NCBI GenBank assembly: GCA_905235445.1
Contig: CAJOLJ010000016.1
Location: forward strand, 1-58,087
Reading direction: 5' to 3'
Source: an uncultured Bacteroidales bacterium
GTDB lineage: Bacteria > Bacteroidota > Bacteroidia > Bacteroidales > UBA932
DNA: 58,087 bases
Below the pieces are notes generated by a model, which searched no databases, was not told the origin of the DNA, and saw nothing but the letters and a program-made list of their open reading frames with translations. Made by a program: the position numbers and the translations under genes. Shown here piece after piece: positions 7,588 through 16,593 of the stretch. Each line of letters opens with the position of its first letter. The stretch's first letter is position 1.

Positions 7588-8889
7588 ATGGGTACAACCT
7601 TTCGTGATGTGGAGCGACACCTCGCAAATTGCTGCATAGGCTTTCTAAGTAAAGACTACTCAATCGCAATGGTCTCGAACCTGATAATGGAGATGGATCT
7701 CTGGAACATTGACATTCCCTTTGTTGAGGGGATGCGTTCCCTGGACGTGTTTGAGTTCAAGGAGGAAGAGCAGTTGAGTCTCGCGCTCCTATGCGACCAT
7801 ATTATCCACGAAGGACTTAAACCTATCGACTATGCCTGGTATTCCAAACATCCAGATTACGAGCGGATCCAAAAAGGCAAGGAAGGCCTTCTGAGCCGCG
7901 GCATCATCAGACGGGCAGGAAACAACAGCGACAACCCGGAACGCACCGGCGACCAGAGAGGGAAATATCTTCCGACACCGCGCGTGTTCGGCAAACTATT
8001 CAAGGGTAGGAAAGACCTCCTGTCTCTGGAAGCGTTGTCCAAGCAAGCTGAAATCATCGTTTCATCCACCATCCAGAAGAAGGATCTCTTCTTCAACGAG
8101 GTGAACAGGGAAGACATTGACCGCCTATATCTACTGATGAATTCAGAACGATTCTCGACCGTCATGGAACGCCTTCGTTCAAGAGGAAGGAAAGCATCCG
8201 CTGCGTGCCTGTTGTATGGTGCCCCTGGTACAGGCAAGACCGAACTTGCAAAGCAGCTCGCACTTACTACTGGCAGAGACCTGGTCATTGCCGACGCCGC
8301 CAAGCTATATGCATCCTGGCATGGCGATACGGAAAAGAATGTCAAGGAACTCTTTGAGACCTACCAATATGTCCAGAGCATCTCAAATAATGCTCCGATT
8401 CTGCTTTTCAACGAGGCGGATGGGCTCCTTAGCAAACGTACCGACGTAATGCGACAAGCTGTAGATAAGATTGAAAACCGTATCCAAAACCTACTTCTTC
8501 AGGCCTTAGAGGACTTTGAAGGCATCTTTATCGCCACAACCAACTTGTCCGATAACATGGACTCTGCTTTTGAGCGCCGCTTCCTATACAAAATCAACTT
8601 TCAGATTCCCGACCCGGACACTCGTGCGAAGATATGGCAGGCTATGATCCCCGACCTCGGACAAAGCGAGGCCGTAATCCTGGCTTCCCAGTATGTTTTC
8701 ACAGGCGGCCAGATTGACAATGTGGCTAAGAAACGTGACATCGATGAAGCCCTCTTCGGAGAGACACCCACCTTGGAACAGATGCTGAACTACTGCGACA
8801 ACGAACTCATCGCCACCTGCGGAGAAAGAGGTTACGAAAAAGTTGACTTTAACAAGACATTCTTTGGACATGGGGGAACGGTGAGCTGA
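7588..8889 (+). CDS. AAA+ ATPase (spastin/FtsH-like ATPase module)
   Basis: 433 residues from the ATG at 7588; upstream in-frame starts overlap the -7 box at 7564-7571. Walker A GAPGTGKT at 211-218; a Walker B variant ILLFNEADGLL at 271-281 with Asn in place of the first Asp but the following Glu kept; sensor-1 ATTN near 319; Arg-finger pair FERRF at 329-332; sensor-2-like TGGQIDNV in the C-terminal lid. The N-terminal 170 residues are helical and unknown and probably carry substrate specificity. Known: such hexamers unfold proteins or remodel complexes. It is the second AAA+ ATPase of block A and shares its regulatory site with the minus-strand pair, so it probably works with those proteins. 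Confidence 0.88.
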   Translation: MGTTFRDVERHLANCCIGFLSKDYSIAMVSNLIMEMDLWNIDIPFVEGMRSLDVFEFKEEEQLSLALLCDHIIHEGLKPIDYAWYSKHPDYERIQKGKEGLLSRGIIRRAGNNSDNPERTGDQRGKYLPTPRVFGKLFKGRKDLLSLEALSKQAEIIVSSTIQKKDLFFNEVNREDIDRLYLLMNSERFSTVMERLRSRGRKASAACLLYGAPGTGKTELAKQLALTTGRDLVIADAAKLYASWHGDTEKNVKELFETYQYVQSISNNAPILLFNEADGLLSKRTDVMRQAVDKIENRIQNLLLQALEDFEGIFIATTNLSDNMDSAFERRFLYKINFQIPDPDTRAKIWQAMIPDLGQSEAVILASQYVFTGGQIDNVAKKRDIDEALFGETPTLEQMLNYCDNELIATCGERGYEKVDFNKTFFGHGGTVS

Positions 8890-8931
8890 AATAAATACAA
8901 CCTAGAAATGACTTCTTTTCAAGAAAAACAC

Positions 8932-8939
8932 TAACTTTG
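8932..8939 (+). promoter_or_regulatory. -7 box of the NurA-HerA operon
   Basis: TAACTTTG at 8932-8939, 16 bases before the ATG at 8956. No GCAAGGCTTGC lies 40 bp upstream; only an imperfect TTCTT/AAGAA pair is near 8913-8925. Block B therefore seems to be controlled separately from block A. Confidence 0.6.
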
Positions 8940-8955
8940 CTTATATTATGGTATA

Positions 8956-10149
8956 ATGGGAGCAATTTTAGACTACATCGAAAATAATAACCAAGTCAAT
9001 GTCCACTGCTATAAAACAAGGAAATTGACATTGGACGATGCAGACTACGAGTCAATCACCAGCGAGAATTCTGACACTGATACCATACCGATGGATACTA
9101 GTGGCAGAATTGCGGAGGATGATACTCGCAGAGTTCATACCGTAAGAATTTCTCATCATCTTATAGAAACCATGCAACCATGGTTCACTTATTTTTTGGA
9201 TGGATCTCGCCATACATATAAAGTAGACGACATTTCTATAGGTTCAAAGATCTTCCCTGTTGTAGCTGGTCAGGTCATTGTCGGATGTTGTCACCGCCCG
9301 GATAGAGATACGTTTAAGATGGCGGACTTAAGGACCCAAATCATTTTGTCTTTACCAAAGCAGTTTCATGTTGGTGGTAAAGCAGAGGATTATGCCCGTC
9401 TTTATTGTGAACGCCTTAACGAGTATCTACGAGCGAATAATCGCTACATTGCAGCACGGGGTATTGGCGTAAGCCAGATTGTATTTTACCCAACTGATGG
9501 CCCATCTGTTGGTGATGCAACTGATAAGAATCGATACAAGAATAGTGCAATAGCGCGAATCCAGAATGCCATGACCGATGATGAGCAACTTCTTGTCAAG
9601 GAATTGTGTAACCAGAAGAAGCTCAACGATGAGAATTGGCTTATTAAGGACGGCTCTCTACAATACAATCCTCATTTTTCTTCGTTCGGATTTGCCGAGT
9701 GGCACAATATGCGCTCGAATTACAAGAATGTTGTGGGTGTGTCAAAATCGTTTGATCCAGATTTAATCAAGAATTTTGAAGGGCGAAAACTGTCATCCAC
9801 TATAGCCAATCTCAAACCATTTGAAAGGACAAAAGCGTACAAATATACTTCCGAACATTCGAATGGAATGACTTTCGCCGTATGGTATTTACGCCTTCGC
9901 AAAGAGCACGGTTTTCGGGAAACCCACTTCTCTGATGTGGTTAAGTGTGAGATGATAATGTTCAACCCGGCGGAGCCCATCAAGAGCAGTACGATTGACG
10001 CAATTAGCGCCAATCTTATTCGAGAAGCTTACCCTGTTTGTTTCGGTTCTGATGTCCGGTGGGGCAATCATATTTATCCTATATATCTTACCGAGACATA
10101 CTGCAAATCGCAATACATTGATAGCAACATATTTCTAAGTCTGTTTTAA
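8956..10149 (+). CDS. NurA-like nuclease domain protein
   Basis: 397 residues. LDGSR at 81-85 matches the catalytic DGS motif of NurA nucleases; a second KDGSL at 231-235 and the VVGVSKSF strand at 259-266 match later NurA motifs in the right order. Known: NurA is a 5'-3' nuclease that works with the HerA hexamer in DNA end processing, and NurA/HerA relatives occur in bacterial defence loci. The next gene, 2 bases downstream, encodes a HerA-like ATPase, which strongly supports the call. The N-terminal 70 residues, including an acidic stretch, are family-specific. Recognition is from motifs only; divergence from archaeal NurA is large. Confidence 0.75.
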   Translation: MGAILDYIENNNQVNVHCYKTRKLTLDDADYESITSENSDTDTIPMDTSGRIAEDDTRRVHTVRISHHLIETMQPWFTYFLDGSRHTYKVDDISIGSKIFPVVAGQVIVGCCHRPDRDTFKMADLRTQIILSLPKQFHVGGKAEDYARLYCERLNEYLRANNRYIAARGIGVSQIVFYPTDGPSVGDATDKNRYKNSAIARIQNAMTDDEQLLVKELCNQKKLNDENWLIKDGSLQYNPHFSSFGFAEWHNMRSNYKNVVGVSKSFDPDLIKNFEGRKLSSTIANLKPFERTKAYKYTSEHSNGMTFAVWYLRLRKEHGFRETHFSDVVKCEMIMFNPAEPIKSSTIDAISANLIREAYPVCFGSDVRWGNHIYPIYLTETYCKSQYIDSNIFLSLF

Positions 10150-10151
10150 GT

Positions 10152-11804
10152 ATGAGTTCTGAGAGAATTATCGGCAAGGTTTCGGCGACTGAGAAGAATC
10201 CCTCTACGACGGATGACTTCTTTTTTTGGACGGATAAAGGAGAGATTCTTAGCCCTTTTGACATCGTTAAGGTTAAACATCTGCCCAACGACTCGACTAT
10301 CACATACGGGATTATCGAGGAAATTAACCATGTCACCGATGCCCCCAGTCATTTCACTAGCTACATTTCCAGCGACTTCGGTTCTACTGAAGCGAAGGTT
10401 GGCAATATGAACAGACTTGGAATGAACTATGTTAAGGCCAAAGTGGTCAGTAATACGGGTAACATCTATACGCCCGTCCTAGATGGCAAGCAAGTGTCTT
10501 TGTGCAGCGCTGATGACGTTCGAACAGCTTTGGGACTCGACAAAGTAAAGAATCCTATTGTATGTGGCTATCTTCAGATGTATAAAGGCGACGAGGCGCT
10601 CAAGATCAAGGTGGAACTGAATGCTAATTTTCTGATTGGCCCAGAGGGTGCGCACTTAAATGTTTCCGGTATTTCTGGCCTTGCAGCCAAGACCTCGTAT
10701 TCAATGTTCCTTCTCAATGCTATCCAACAGAAATTCCACGCGTCTAACGATGTTGCTTTTGTATTCTTCAATGTTAAAGGTAGGGATCTTTTAGCAATAG
10801 ACGAGCCTAATTTAGACTTGAAAGATGAGGACAAACAGTTGTATAGTGAGTTAGGTCTTGAGCCAAAGCCGTTCAAGAATGTTAATTATTATTACCCTTT
10901 CTATAGCTTGAAAGGAGTGATGACCAATGCTGATCCAAAAGACGTAGAGAAGCAACGGCGCAAGGGGAAAGCATTCACATATAAATTCCCGCTTGATAGT
11001 TCATTCGATAAGCTAGATTTGATTCTTGCGAATGAAGATGATGCAACAGGGACAATGGAGAGTTGCGTCAATTACATCATCAACAGACAAGGAGATTTCA
11101 GGAATGTCTCGACATGGGAAACACTGAAGGAAGTAATCAAATCATATGCAGATAAGCAGGCGACGGGGAAGCAGAATGAAATTCTTCCAGCCTCTTGGAA
11201 GAAGTTTCTCAGAATCATCAATAAGGTGATTGACCCGAACGGCATTTTCAATGATAACCTTGCAGATACCGAGACGGACCTTTCTCTTGAAATCAAGAAT
11301 AATCTTGTAGGTGGTCAGGTAATGGTTGTTGATATGACACTTCTTGATGATCTTGCTCAGAGTTTTGTTTTCGGAAGCGTTGCAAAGGCTGTATGGGAGA
11401 TGAAGTTTGATACTGAAAGAGATAATGTCCCCAAGAAGGTCATCATTTTTGTTGATGAGTTGAATAAGTATGCGTCTAACGATACTCCTAAAAACTCCCC
11501 AATTCTTCATCAGCTTTTGGATATTACTGAGCGAGGGCGTTCTCTTGGAATTATCCTCTTCTCTGTTGAACAATTCCGTAGCGCTATTCATGACCGCGTT
11601 AAGGGTAACTGTGCCACATCGGCATATGGACGGACAAATGCAATAGAGGTTTCAAAACCGGACTATCGCTATATCCCCAAAGTTTACCAAAACATGATGA
11701 CAAGGCTGCCTGCTGGTGAATACATCATATCTAATCCGGCACTTCGTTCGCTGATCAATATTAAGTTCCCTTATAACACATATAAACAGTTCCCTAACGG
11801 ATAG
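10152..11804 (+). CDS. HerA-like ATPase/translocase with variant P-loop
   Basis: 550 residues. Residues about 1-60 (IIGKV ... LSPFDIVKV ... TYGIIEEI) match the HAS-barrel at the N-terminus of HerA proteins. The P-loop region is GISGLAAKTS (173-182): Lys180-Thr181 are kept, but the Gly before Lys is Ala. Walker B IIFVDELNKYA (431-441) has Asp-Glu, and GRSLGIILFSVEQ (462-474) matches the HerA/FtsK segment after Walker B; a late arginine in AYGRTN (491-496) may be the finger. Known: HerA forms a hexameric DNA translocase that partners NurA. It lies 2 bases after the NurA gene and 5 before the GHKL gene, so translational coupling is likely. Confidence 0.85.
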   Translation: MSSERIIGKVSATEKNPSTTDDFFFWTDKGEILSPFDIVKVKHLPNDSTITYGIIEEINHVTDAPSHFTSYISSDFGSTEAKVGNMNRLGMNYVKAKVVSNTGNIYTPVLDGKQVSLCSADDVRTALGLDKVKNPIVCGYLQMYKGDEALKIKVELNANFLIGPEGAHLNVSGISGLAAKTSYSMFLLNAIQQKFHASNDVAFVFFNVKGRDLLAIDEPNLDLKDEDKQLYSELGLEPKPFKNVNYYYPFYSLKGVMTNADPKDVEKQRRKGKAFTYKFPLDSSFDKLDLILANEDDATGTMESCVNYIINRQGDFRNVSTWETLKEVIKSYADKQATGKQNEILPASWKKFLRIINKVIDPNGIFNDNLADTETDLSLEIKNNLVGGQVMVVDMTLLDDLAQSFVFGSVAKAVWEMKFDTERDNVPKKVIIFVDELNKYASNDTPKNSPILHQLLDITERGRSLGIILFSVEQFRSAIHDRVKGNCATSAYGRTNAIEVSKPDYRYIPKVYQNMMTRLPAGEYIISNPALRSLINIKFPYNTYKQFPNG

Positions 11805-11809
11805 TATCC

Positions 11810-13459
11810 ATGGCACACAAGACAGAAATCGGGAAAGACATCCTTGAAATGTTGATGTTTTCGCTTTATCCAGAAGCCGAAACTATTTATCGTGAGTATC
11901 TGCAGAACGCCACCGATGCAATTCGTGAGGCTTGTGATGCCGGAGTACTGGATTCAATGAGTGACGGTCATATTTCGATCCGTATAAATCAATCAAAACA
12001 CTCTGTAGTAATTCAAGATAATGGCATCGGTATCCCTGCTATTTCTGCGGAGAGCACGTTTAAGGATATTGCGAAAACACCCAAGAGAAAGAAAGACTAT
12101 TTGGCTGGATACTATGGGATCGGAAGACTGGTGGGAGCCGGTTATTGCCGCCAACTCATTTTTGAAACATCAGCGAAGGGTGAGTCATTGGAATCAAAAA
12201 TAGTCTTTGATGTCGACAAGATTCGCGAAATTCTTGAGGATGATGAGAATGATATGGGTGCGGCCGAAGTCATCGACTCCGCAACCGTTTTTTCTCAAGG
12301 TCCAGCTGCCGAAGAAGAACATTACTTCCGTGTACTGCTTAATGACATATTGATCGAGTACCCCGAGTTGCTGGACGAAGCATACATCCGGGATTATTTG
12401 AAGCAAATCGCTCCGATTGATTATCTTGCTGAATTTAAGAATAGTCTTATTAAGCCCAGCTTATCTGGAGATGACGACGAGTATCTTCCTTTGTATTACG
12501 AAATGAATCGTGTCAAGGTTAGCCTAAACGATTATGTCGATATCAGGAAGCCATACGGTTTACGTATTGATGGTACGGATGATCAGATTTACGAGCTTCG
12601 CTTTTTCACTATCAATAGCGATAAGCATGAAGCACTCGCTTGGGGGTGGTATGCTATAACCGAGTTCTCCACGCAAATTCCAGACAGAGATCCCAACAAT
12701 AACAATCTGGTTCTAACAAGGGGTATGCGTTTGCGCATCCATAATATTCAAATTGGGAATCAAAACTTCTTTGATGGTACAGGGTATTTCAAGCAGGCCA
12801 GGAGCAATAAGTATTTCAATGGTGAAATACATATTATCCACCCGCGAATAAAGCCGACCACCGACCGCTCAGATTTAGCGCCGACGGCAGAAGCTCTAGA
12901 ATTCAAAGAGAAGATTCGTGAGTTCTTCAATTATGAGATGCAGGATGTTTATCAAACTGCAAACAAAGTAAAGAAGCAGCTGGAAAGATACGAGGCTGCT
13001 ACGGGGATTCTGTCCTCTTCTTCCTCAAGTTCTGCTGGTAATACTGAGCCGATTGCTTCTCCAGAACTGGCGAAGAAATTATCCGATGCTCAGAAAGAGC
13101 AAGAGAAAGCCTCTGAAGAGATACGTAAGCAATTAGATGCTCCACGTGCGAAAAAAATAGGTGTAAAGGCTATGCTGGGAGTCTATCAGCAGAAAATGGA
13201 GCAAATCCGCGAGGAAGCAAAAACACATGTTCTTGAAGGAGGTCCTTCTGTTCAATATGGCTCTGGTCAAACAGGCTTGCCTACGCCTAAACCCACCATT
13301 ACTGAAGAAATGGAGGCAATGGCCGATAAATATGGTAGTGAAGGCGTCGGGATGTTGAAGAAGGTCTTTTCTCTTATAGATCGTCATACCCCCACTCGCA
13401 GCAAAGAAGTAGTCTCCACTATCAAATCGGCAGTGCTAAACGACCTGAAGAACGAATAG
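11810..13459 (+). CDS. Hsp90/HtpG-type GHKL ATPase
   Basis: 549 residues. The ATP-binding Bergerat fold is clear: N-box YREYLQNATDAIRE (27-40), G1 QDNGIGIP (69-76), G2 GYYGIGRL (100-107). This is closer to HtpG/Hsp90 and MORC-like GHKL proteins than to histidine kinases. A Ser-rich linker near 400-410 and a charged coiled-coil (about 420-450) follow; a second short coiled-coil lies near 470. Known: GHKL ATPases open and close as clamps with ATP, and MORC/MutL-like members occur in restriction-like operons. Position in the NurA-HerA operon suggests an ATP-gated sensor or clamp. The ATG follows a 5-bp gap. Confidence 0.88.
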   Translation: MAHKTEIGKDILEMLMFSLYPEAETIYREYLQNATDAIREACDAGVLDSMSDGHISIRINQSKHSVVIQDNGIGIPAISAESTFKDIAKTPKRKKDYLAGYYGIGRLVGAGYCRQLIFETSAKGESLESKIVFDVDKIREILEDDENDMGAAEVIDSATVFSQGPAAEEEHYFRVLLNDILIEYPELLDEAYIRDYLKQIAPIDYLAEFKNSLIKPSLSGDDDEYLPLYYEMNRVKVSLNDYVDIRKPYGLRIDGTDDQIYELRFFTINSDKHEALAWGWYAITEFSTQIPDRDPNNNNLVLTRGMRLRIHNIQIGNQNFFDGTGYFKQARSNKYFNGEIHIIHPRIKPTTDRSDLAPTAEALEFKEKIREFFNYEMQDVYQTANKVKKQLERYEAATGILSSSSSSSAGNTEPIASPELAKKLSDAQKEQEKASEEIRKQLDAPRAKKIGVKAMLGVYQQKMEQIREEAKTHVLEGGPSVQYGSGQTGLPTPKPTITEEMEAMADKYGSEGVGMLKKVFSLIDRHTPTRSKEVVSTIKSAVLNDLKNE

Positions 13460-13460
13460 C

Positions 13461-15479
13461 ATGCCGAAAGCCCTATTAATAGAACCGAACTACTCGAATA
13501 AATTTCCGCCAGTCGGTTTGATGAAAATAGCAACCTATTTTCGCAACCTTGGTGGATGGGAAGTCGTGTTCTACAAGGGTGACTTGAAGGCATTCGTTAT
13601 CGAGCGCATCGTTGATCATCTTGTTGATAATCTGAATGCCAATGATGTCAATGGAACAAATTGGCACATTTATAAGGATATTCTAACAGAATATGTAAAA
13701 ACCAGGAAAAAGATCCACCTGGGAAAGCTTCCCCAAGACGAAAGGGGCTTAAATTTACTTCAGGTTCAATACGTAGAAGATGCTAAAGATTCTTTTTGGA
13801 AAGGAACCTGGGAGCAAGAGCCAGAATGGGACTGGGTCGGCGTAACCACGCTATTCACTTTCTACTGGGACAAAACTATCGAGACAATCAATTTCGCTAA
13901 GAAGCTTGTTAAAGACCCAAAAAACCTGATGGTTGGTGGGGTATTAGCATCTATCCAGCCCAATGAAATAGAAGAAGCGACGGGTATTAAACCGCATGTC
14001 GGCATTTTGCGTCCAGGAGGCATCCATGAAGGAGATTGCCAGAATATCGATGAACTTGAACTGGATTATTCCATCTTGGATGAAATTGATTATCACTATC
14101 AGATGGACAATGCCTATTACCGCTACACTACTCGTGGTTGTATCCGGCATTGCAAGTTTTGCGCTGTCCCCACACTGGAACCAATCTACCAGACATTCAT
14201 ACCTCTTAAAGCACGCCTGCAGCGTGTTGACGAATTATATGGACCGCAGAAGGATCTGCTTCTGATGGACAACAATGTCCTCGCATCAAAAGATTTCCCT
14301 CGCATCATACAGGAGATTGTTGACTGTGGCTTCCAACGTGGCGCTTTGTTTAAACAGCCTAATCGTCTAGAAATTGCTGTAAGGAATCTTCGGAACAACA
14401 TCAACGATAGAGCTTATATCCGCAAGACCTGGAAGCTCATTGATGAGTTCTATGACTCACTCAAAGGCGAAGAATCATACAAGGTTTATTGTATAAGAGA
14501 GAAATACCACGTTGATAAGTTCCTGACATCAACCAAGGATAATTTGTTAGCGGCATACGAGGAGCTAAAAGACCTTTACACAAAGCATCACAAGCCTGGC
14601 AAGGGTGTTCAACGCTATGTTGATTTCAACCAAGGAGTAGATGCACGACTGTTCACGCCAGAAAAGGTGGAGCTTTTGAGTAGAATCGCTATCCGCCCTC
14701 TTCGAATTGCCTTTGATGATCTAAAGACTGAAAAGAAATACTGCGACGCTATTAGGATGAGTGTGGCTGGCGGTCTGAAAGACTTCTCTAATTACCTCCT
14801 CTACAATTTTGAAGATTTCCCGGAGGATCTCTATAAGCGCCTTCGCATAAATGTAGACCTTTGCGACGAACTTCAGGTCAGCATCTATTCCTTCCCTATG
14901 AAATATCATCCTATCCGGAAGACGGATGAGATGAATCAGGATTATTCTCACAACCGGGACTATATCGGCAAGCATTGGAATAGAAAATACATCCGTGCTG
15001 TTCAAGCCGTACTAAATAGCACGAAAGGGAAAATCGGAAAAGGAACGCCCTTCTTTGAGAAGGCTTTTGGCCGGAATCTGGATGAGTACTTCAAACTGCT
15101 CGAAATGCCCGAGACAATGATTATTTATCGGCTGTTTTTTGAGTGGATGAGTTCGGAGGCCGCACATGCAGCCGCTATCGAACTCTTCGGGAATGACTTG
15201 ATTTGCGAAAGCTCGACGGATGCTTGGTGGATGCTTTATAACCACTGCAAAGAGACGCTCCCGACAGAACTCTGGGAGCAGGTAAATGAAACTATTCATC
15301 GGAACGACTTTGATGAGATCGAGAGTCGTTTTCATAACACAGATGCCTGTCGCCTTCTATCATACTATTGCAACTTTAGAAAAGATATCGTAGAAAAGGG
15401 CTCTGATCTATATCAAATGAAACAGGTATATGATTCAGCACCTACAATAAAAGCCAAATTGCATTATGGAAAAAAATAA
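13461..15479 (+). CDS. Radical SAM protein with B12-binding-like N-terminus
   Basis: 672 residues. The [4Fe-4S] cluster motif Cx3Cx2C is at Cys227, Cys231 and Cys234 (TRGCIRHCKFCAVP). The N-terminus (ALLIEPNYSNKFPPVGLMKIATYFR) looks like the start of a cobalamin-binding-type Rossmann domain common in this superfamily, but a DxHxxG motif is not evident. The C-terminal 200 residues are unknown. Known: radical SAM enzymes cleave S-adenosylmethionine to make a 5'-deoxyadenosyl radical for difficult modifications. The substrate here is unknown; nucleic acid or a partner protein of the operon are the likely choices. It starts 1 base after the GHKL stop codon. Confidence 0.88.
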   Translation: MPKALLIEPNYSNKFPPVGLMKIATYFRNLGGWEVVFYKGDLKAFVIERIVDHLVDNLNANDVNGTNWHIYKDILTEYVKTRKKIHLGKLPQDERGLNLLQVQYVEDAKDSFWKGTWEQEPEWDWVGVTTLFTFYWDKTIETINFAKKLVKDPKNLMVGGVLASIQPNEIEEATGIKPHVGILRPGGIHEGDCQNIDELELDYSILDEIDYHYQMDNAYYRYTTRGCIRHCKFCAVPTLEPIYQTFIPLKARLQRVDELYGPQKDLLLMDNNVLASKDFPRIIQEIVDCGFQRGALFKQPNRLEIAVRNLRNNINDRAYIRKTWKLIDEFYDSLKGEESYKVYCIREKYHVDKFLTSTKDNLLAAYEELKDLYTKHHKPGKGVQRYVDFNQGVDARLFTPEKVELLSRIAIRPLRIAFDDLKTEKKYCDAIRMSVAGGLKDFSNYLLYNFEDFPEDLYKRLRINVDLCDELQVSIYSFPMKYHPIRKTDEMNQDYSHNRDYIGKHWNRKYIRAVQAVLNSTKGKIGKGTPFFEKAFGRNLDEYFKLLEMPETMIIYRLFFEWMSSEAAHAAAIELFGNDLICESSTDAWWMLYNHCKETLPTELWEQVNETIHRNDFDEIESRFHNTDACRLLSYYCNFRKDIVEKGSDLYQMKQVYDSAPTIKAKLHYGKK

Positions 15480-15537
15480 ATATCTCGTTTTATATACCTG
15501 CGCATAAGTTGTTAATAATCAGCATAACAGAATAAAG

Positions 15538-16353
15538 ATGTCTATTATTCCTCAGCATTTCCTTAATGCAGTAGTGCCTGTTGGTATTCGTACCCGCACA
15601 TCTATCACATGGGTGGGTACGGGGTTCTTTGTGTCGCGAAAAACAGATAATGACGGCAACGTTCGCCCCTTTTTGGTTACCAATAAACATGTTGTGAAGG
15701 GGCAAAAGAATATTGTTATTAGGATGAAACGAAAACAGGACTCTGAATTGAAAGATATAGATGCTCCTCTAGAGAACGTTACTGGGGCAATATATAAACT
15801 TCATAAGGACTCCTCTATTGATGTCGCGGTTATCCCTCTTAATGGTAAGTTCATAGTCGATAACAATTTAGACTTCCCTGCTTTCGACATTGACTCTAAC
15901 GCCATGACCTCCTCTGAATTAAGAGAAAATGGGGTTGATGAGGGGTCTCTTGTTCATATGCTTGGATTTCCGATGAGGCTAGTAAATGCGAATTCTATGT
16001 TGCCAATATGCAGATTGGGATGTGTTGCACGCATGAGTGAGGAGCAAATAAAAGAACAGCATAGTTTCCTTGTGGATATTCAGAATTTTCCCGGTAATTC
16101 TGGCAGCCCAATTATTCTACGCCCTGATTTGATGTCTATAGTCGGCACAAAGAACTTAATTAACTGTGTATTAATGGGGATTATCCATTCTTATATTCCA
16201 TATAAAGAGACACTAATTAATGCACAGACTCAAGAACCTGTTGAAATAAGAAGTGAGAATAGTGGTTTAGCCAATGCCCACCCTGTTTACAAAATTCGGA
16301 GCATGACCACCCAGTCTCACGGCCAAAAATCCAGCCGATTTTTCGGAGCATAA
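15538..16353 (+). CDS. Trypsin-like serine protease, C-terminus replaced by IS21 insertion
   Basis: The present frame gives 271 residues. The triad is visible: His51 in TNKHVV, Asp95 in SIDVAVI, Ser188 in GNSGSP, the S1/HtrA arrangement. There is no signal peptide, so it should act in the cytoplasm. The native frame ends at about 16287; the last 22 codons are IS sequence. The true end (EYIREIIDEIQPKLI, stop at 19030-19032) lies beyond the IS, so the native protein had 265 residues. It is the last gene of the NurA-HerA operon, 58 bases after the radical SAM gene. The catalytic core is intact, so activity may survive. Protease genes in conflict systems often cleave a partner to activate it; that role is inference. 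Confidence 0.88.
   Translation: MSIIPQHFLNAVVPVGIRTRTSITWVGTGFFVSRKTDNDGNVRPFLVTNKHVVKGQKNIVIRMKRKQDSELKDIDAPLENVTGAIYKLHKDSSIDVAVIPLNGKFIVDNNLDFPAFDIDSNAMTSSELRENGVDEGSLVHMLGFPMRLVNANSMLPICRLGCVARMSEEQIKEQHSFLVDIQNFPGNSGSPIILRPDLMSIVGTKNLINCVLMGIIHSYIPYKETLINAQTQEPVEIRSENSGLANAHPVYKIRSMTTQSHGQKSSRFFGA
16279..16287 (+). repeat. Target site duplication of the IS21 element, left copy
   Basis: CACCCTGTT at 16279-16287 is repeated at 18976-18984 on the other side of the element. The exact length of the true duplication cannot be fixed because IS ends and target overlap, but removing the element with one copy restores one continuous protease frame. Confidence 0.8.
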
Positions 16354-16550
16354 CCACCCAAAAGCGGTAAAATCCTTATAAAAAACGCGTGCGCGAGGCC
16401 GTTGACCGCCCCACTTTTCGGAGCATCACCACCCAGTCGAGGCCGCGAGGGGCAAAAAAGCGCCGGGCGCTCCTCCTTTTCGGAGCATGTGCACCCACCT
16501 TTGCCGGGGAACCCGCTGGTGCACAAGGCTTTTCGGAGCATAGCCACCCA
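16295..16550 (+). repeat. Five left-end repeats of the IS21 element
   Basis: TTCGGAGCATnnCCACCCA-type 19-mers at 16295-16313, 16342-16360, 16417-16435, 16479-16497 and 16532-16550. Starts are 47, 75, 62 and 53 bp apart. They fill the region between the protease stop and istA and account for it. IS21-family elements carry such repeats as IstA binding sites. Confidence 0.85.
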
Positions 16551-16593
16551 CTTGTTCGTTAACTTTGCAGCTCAATCATAAATTGAGCGAGCC

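Noticed and set aside
8892..8939. A palindrome site for the NurA-HerA operon
   Set aside because: No GCAAGGCTTGC-like sequence occurs at 40 bp from its -7 box; only a weak A/T-rich inverted repeat is present.
16317..16547. Minus-strand frame in the left end of the IS21 element
   Set aside because: It is composed of the terminal repeats and has no protein-like character.
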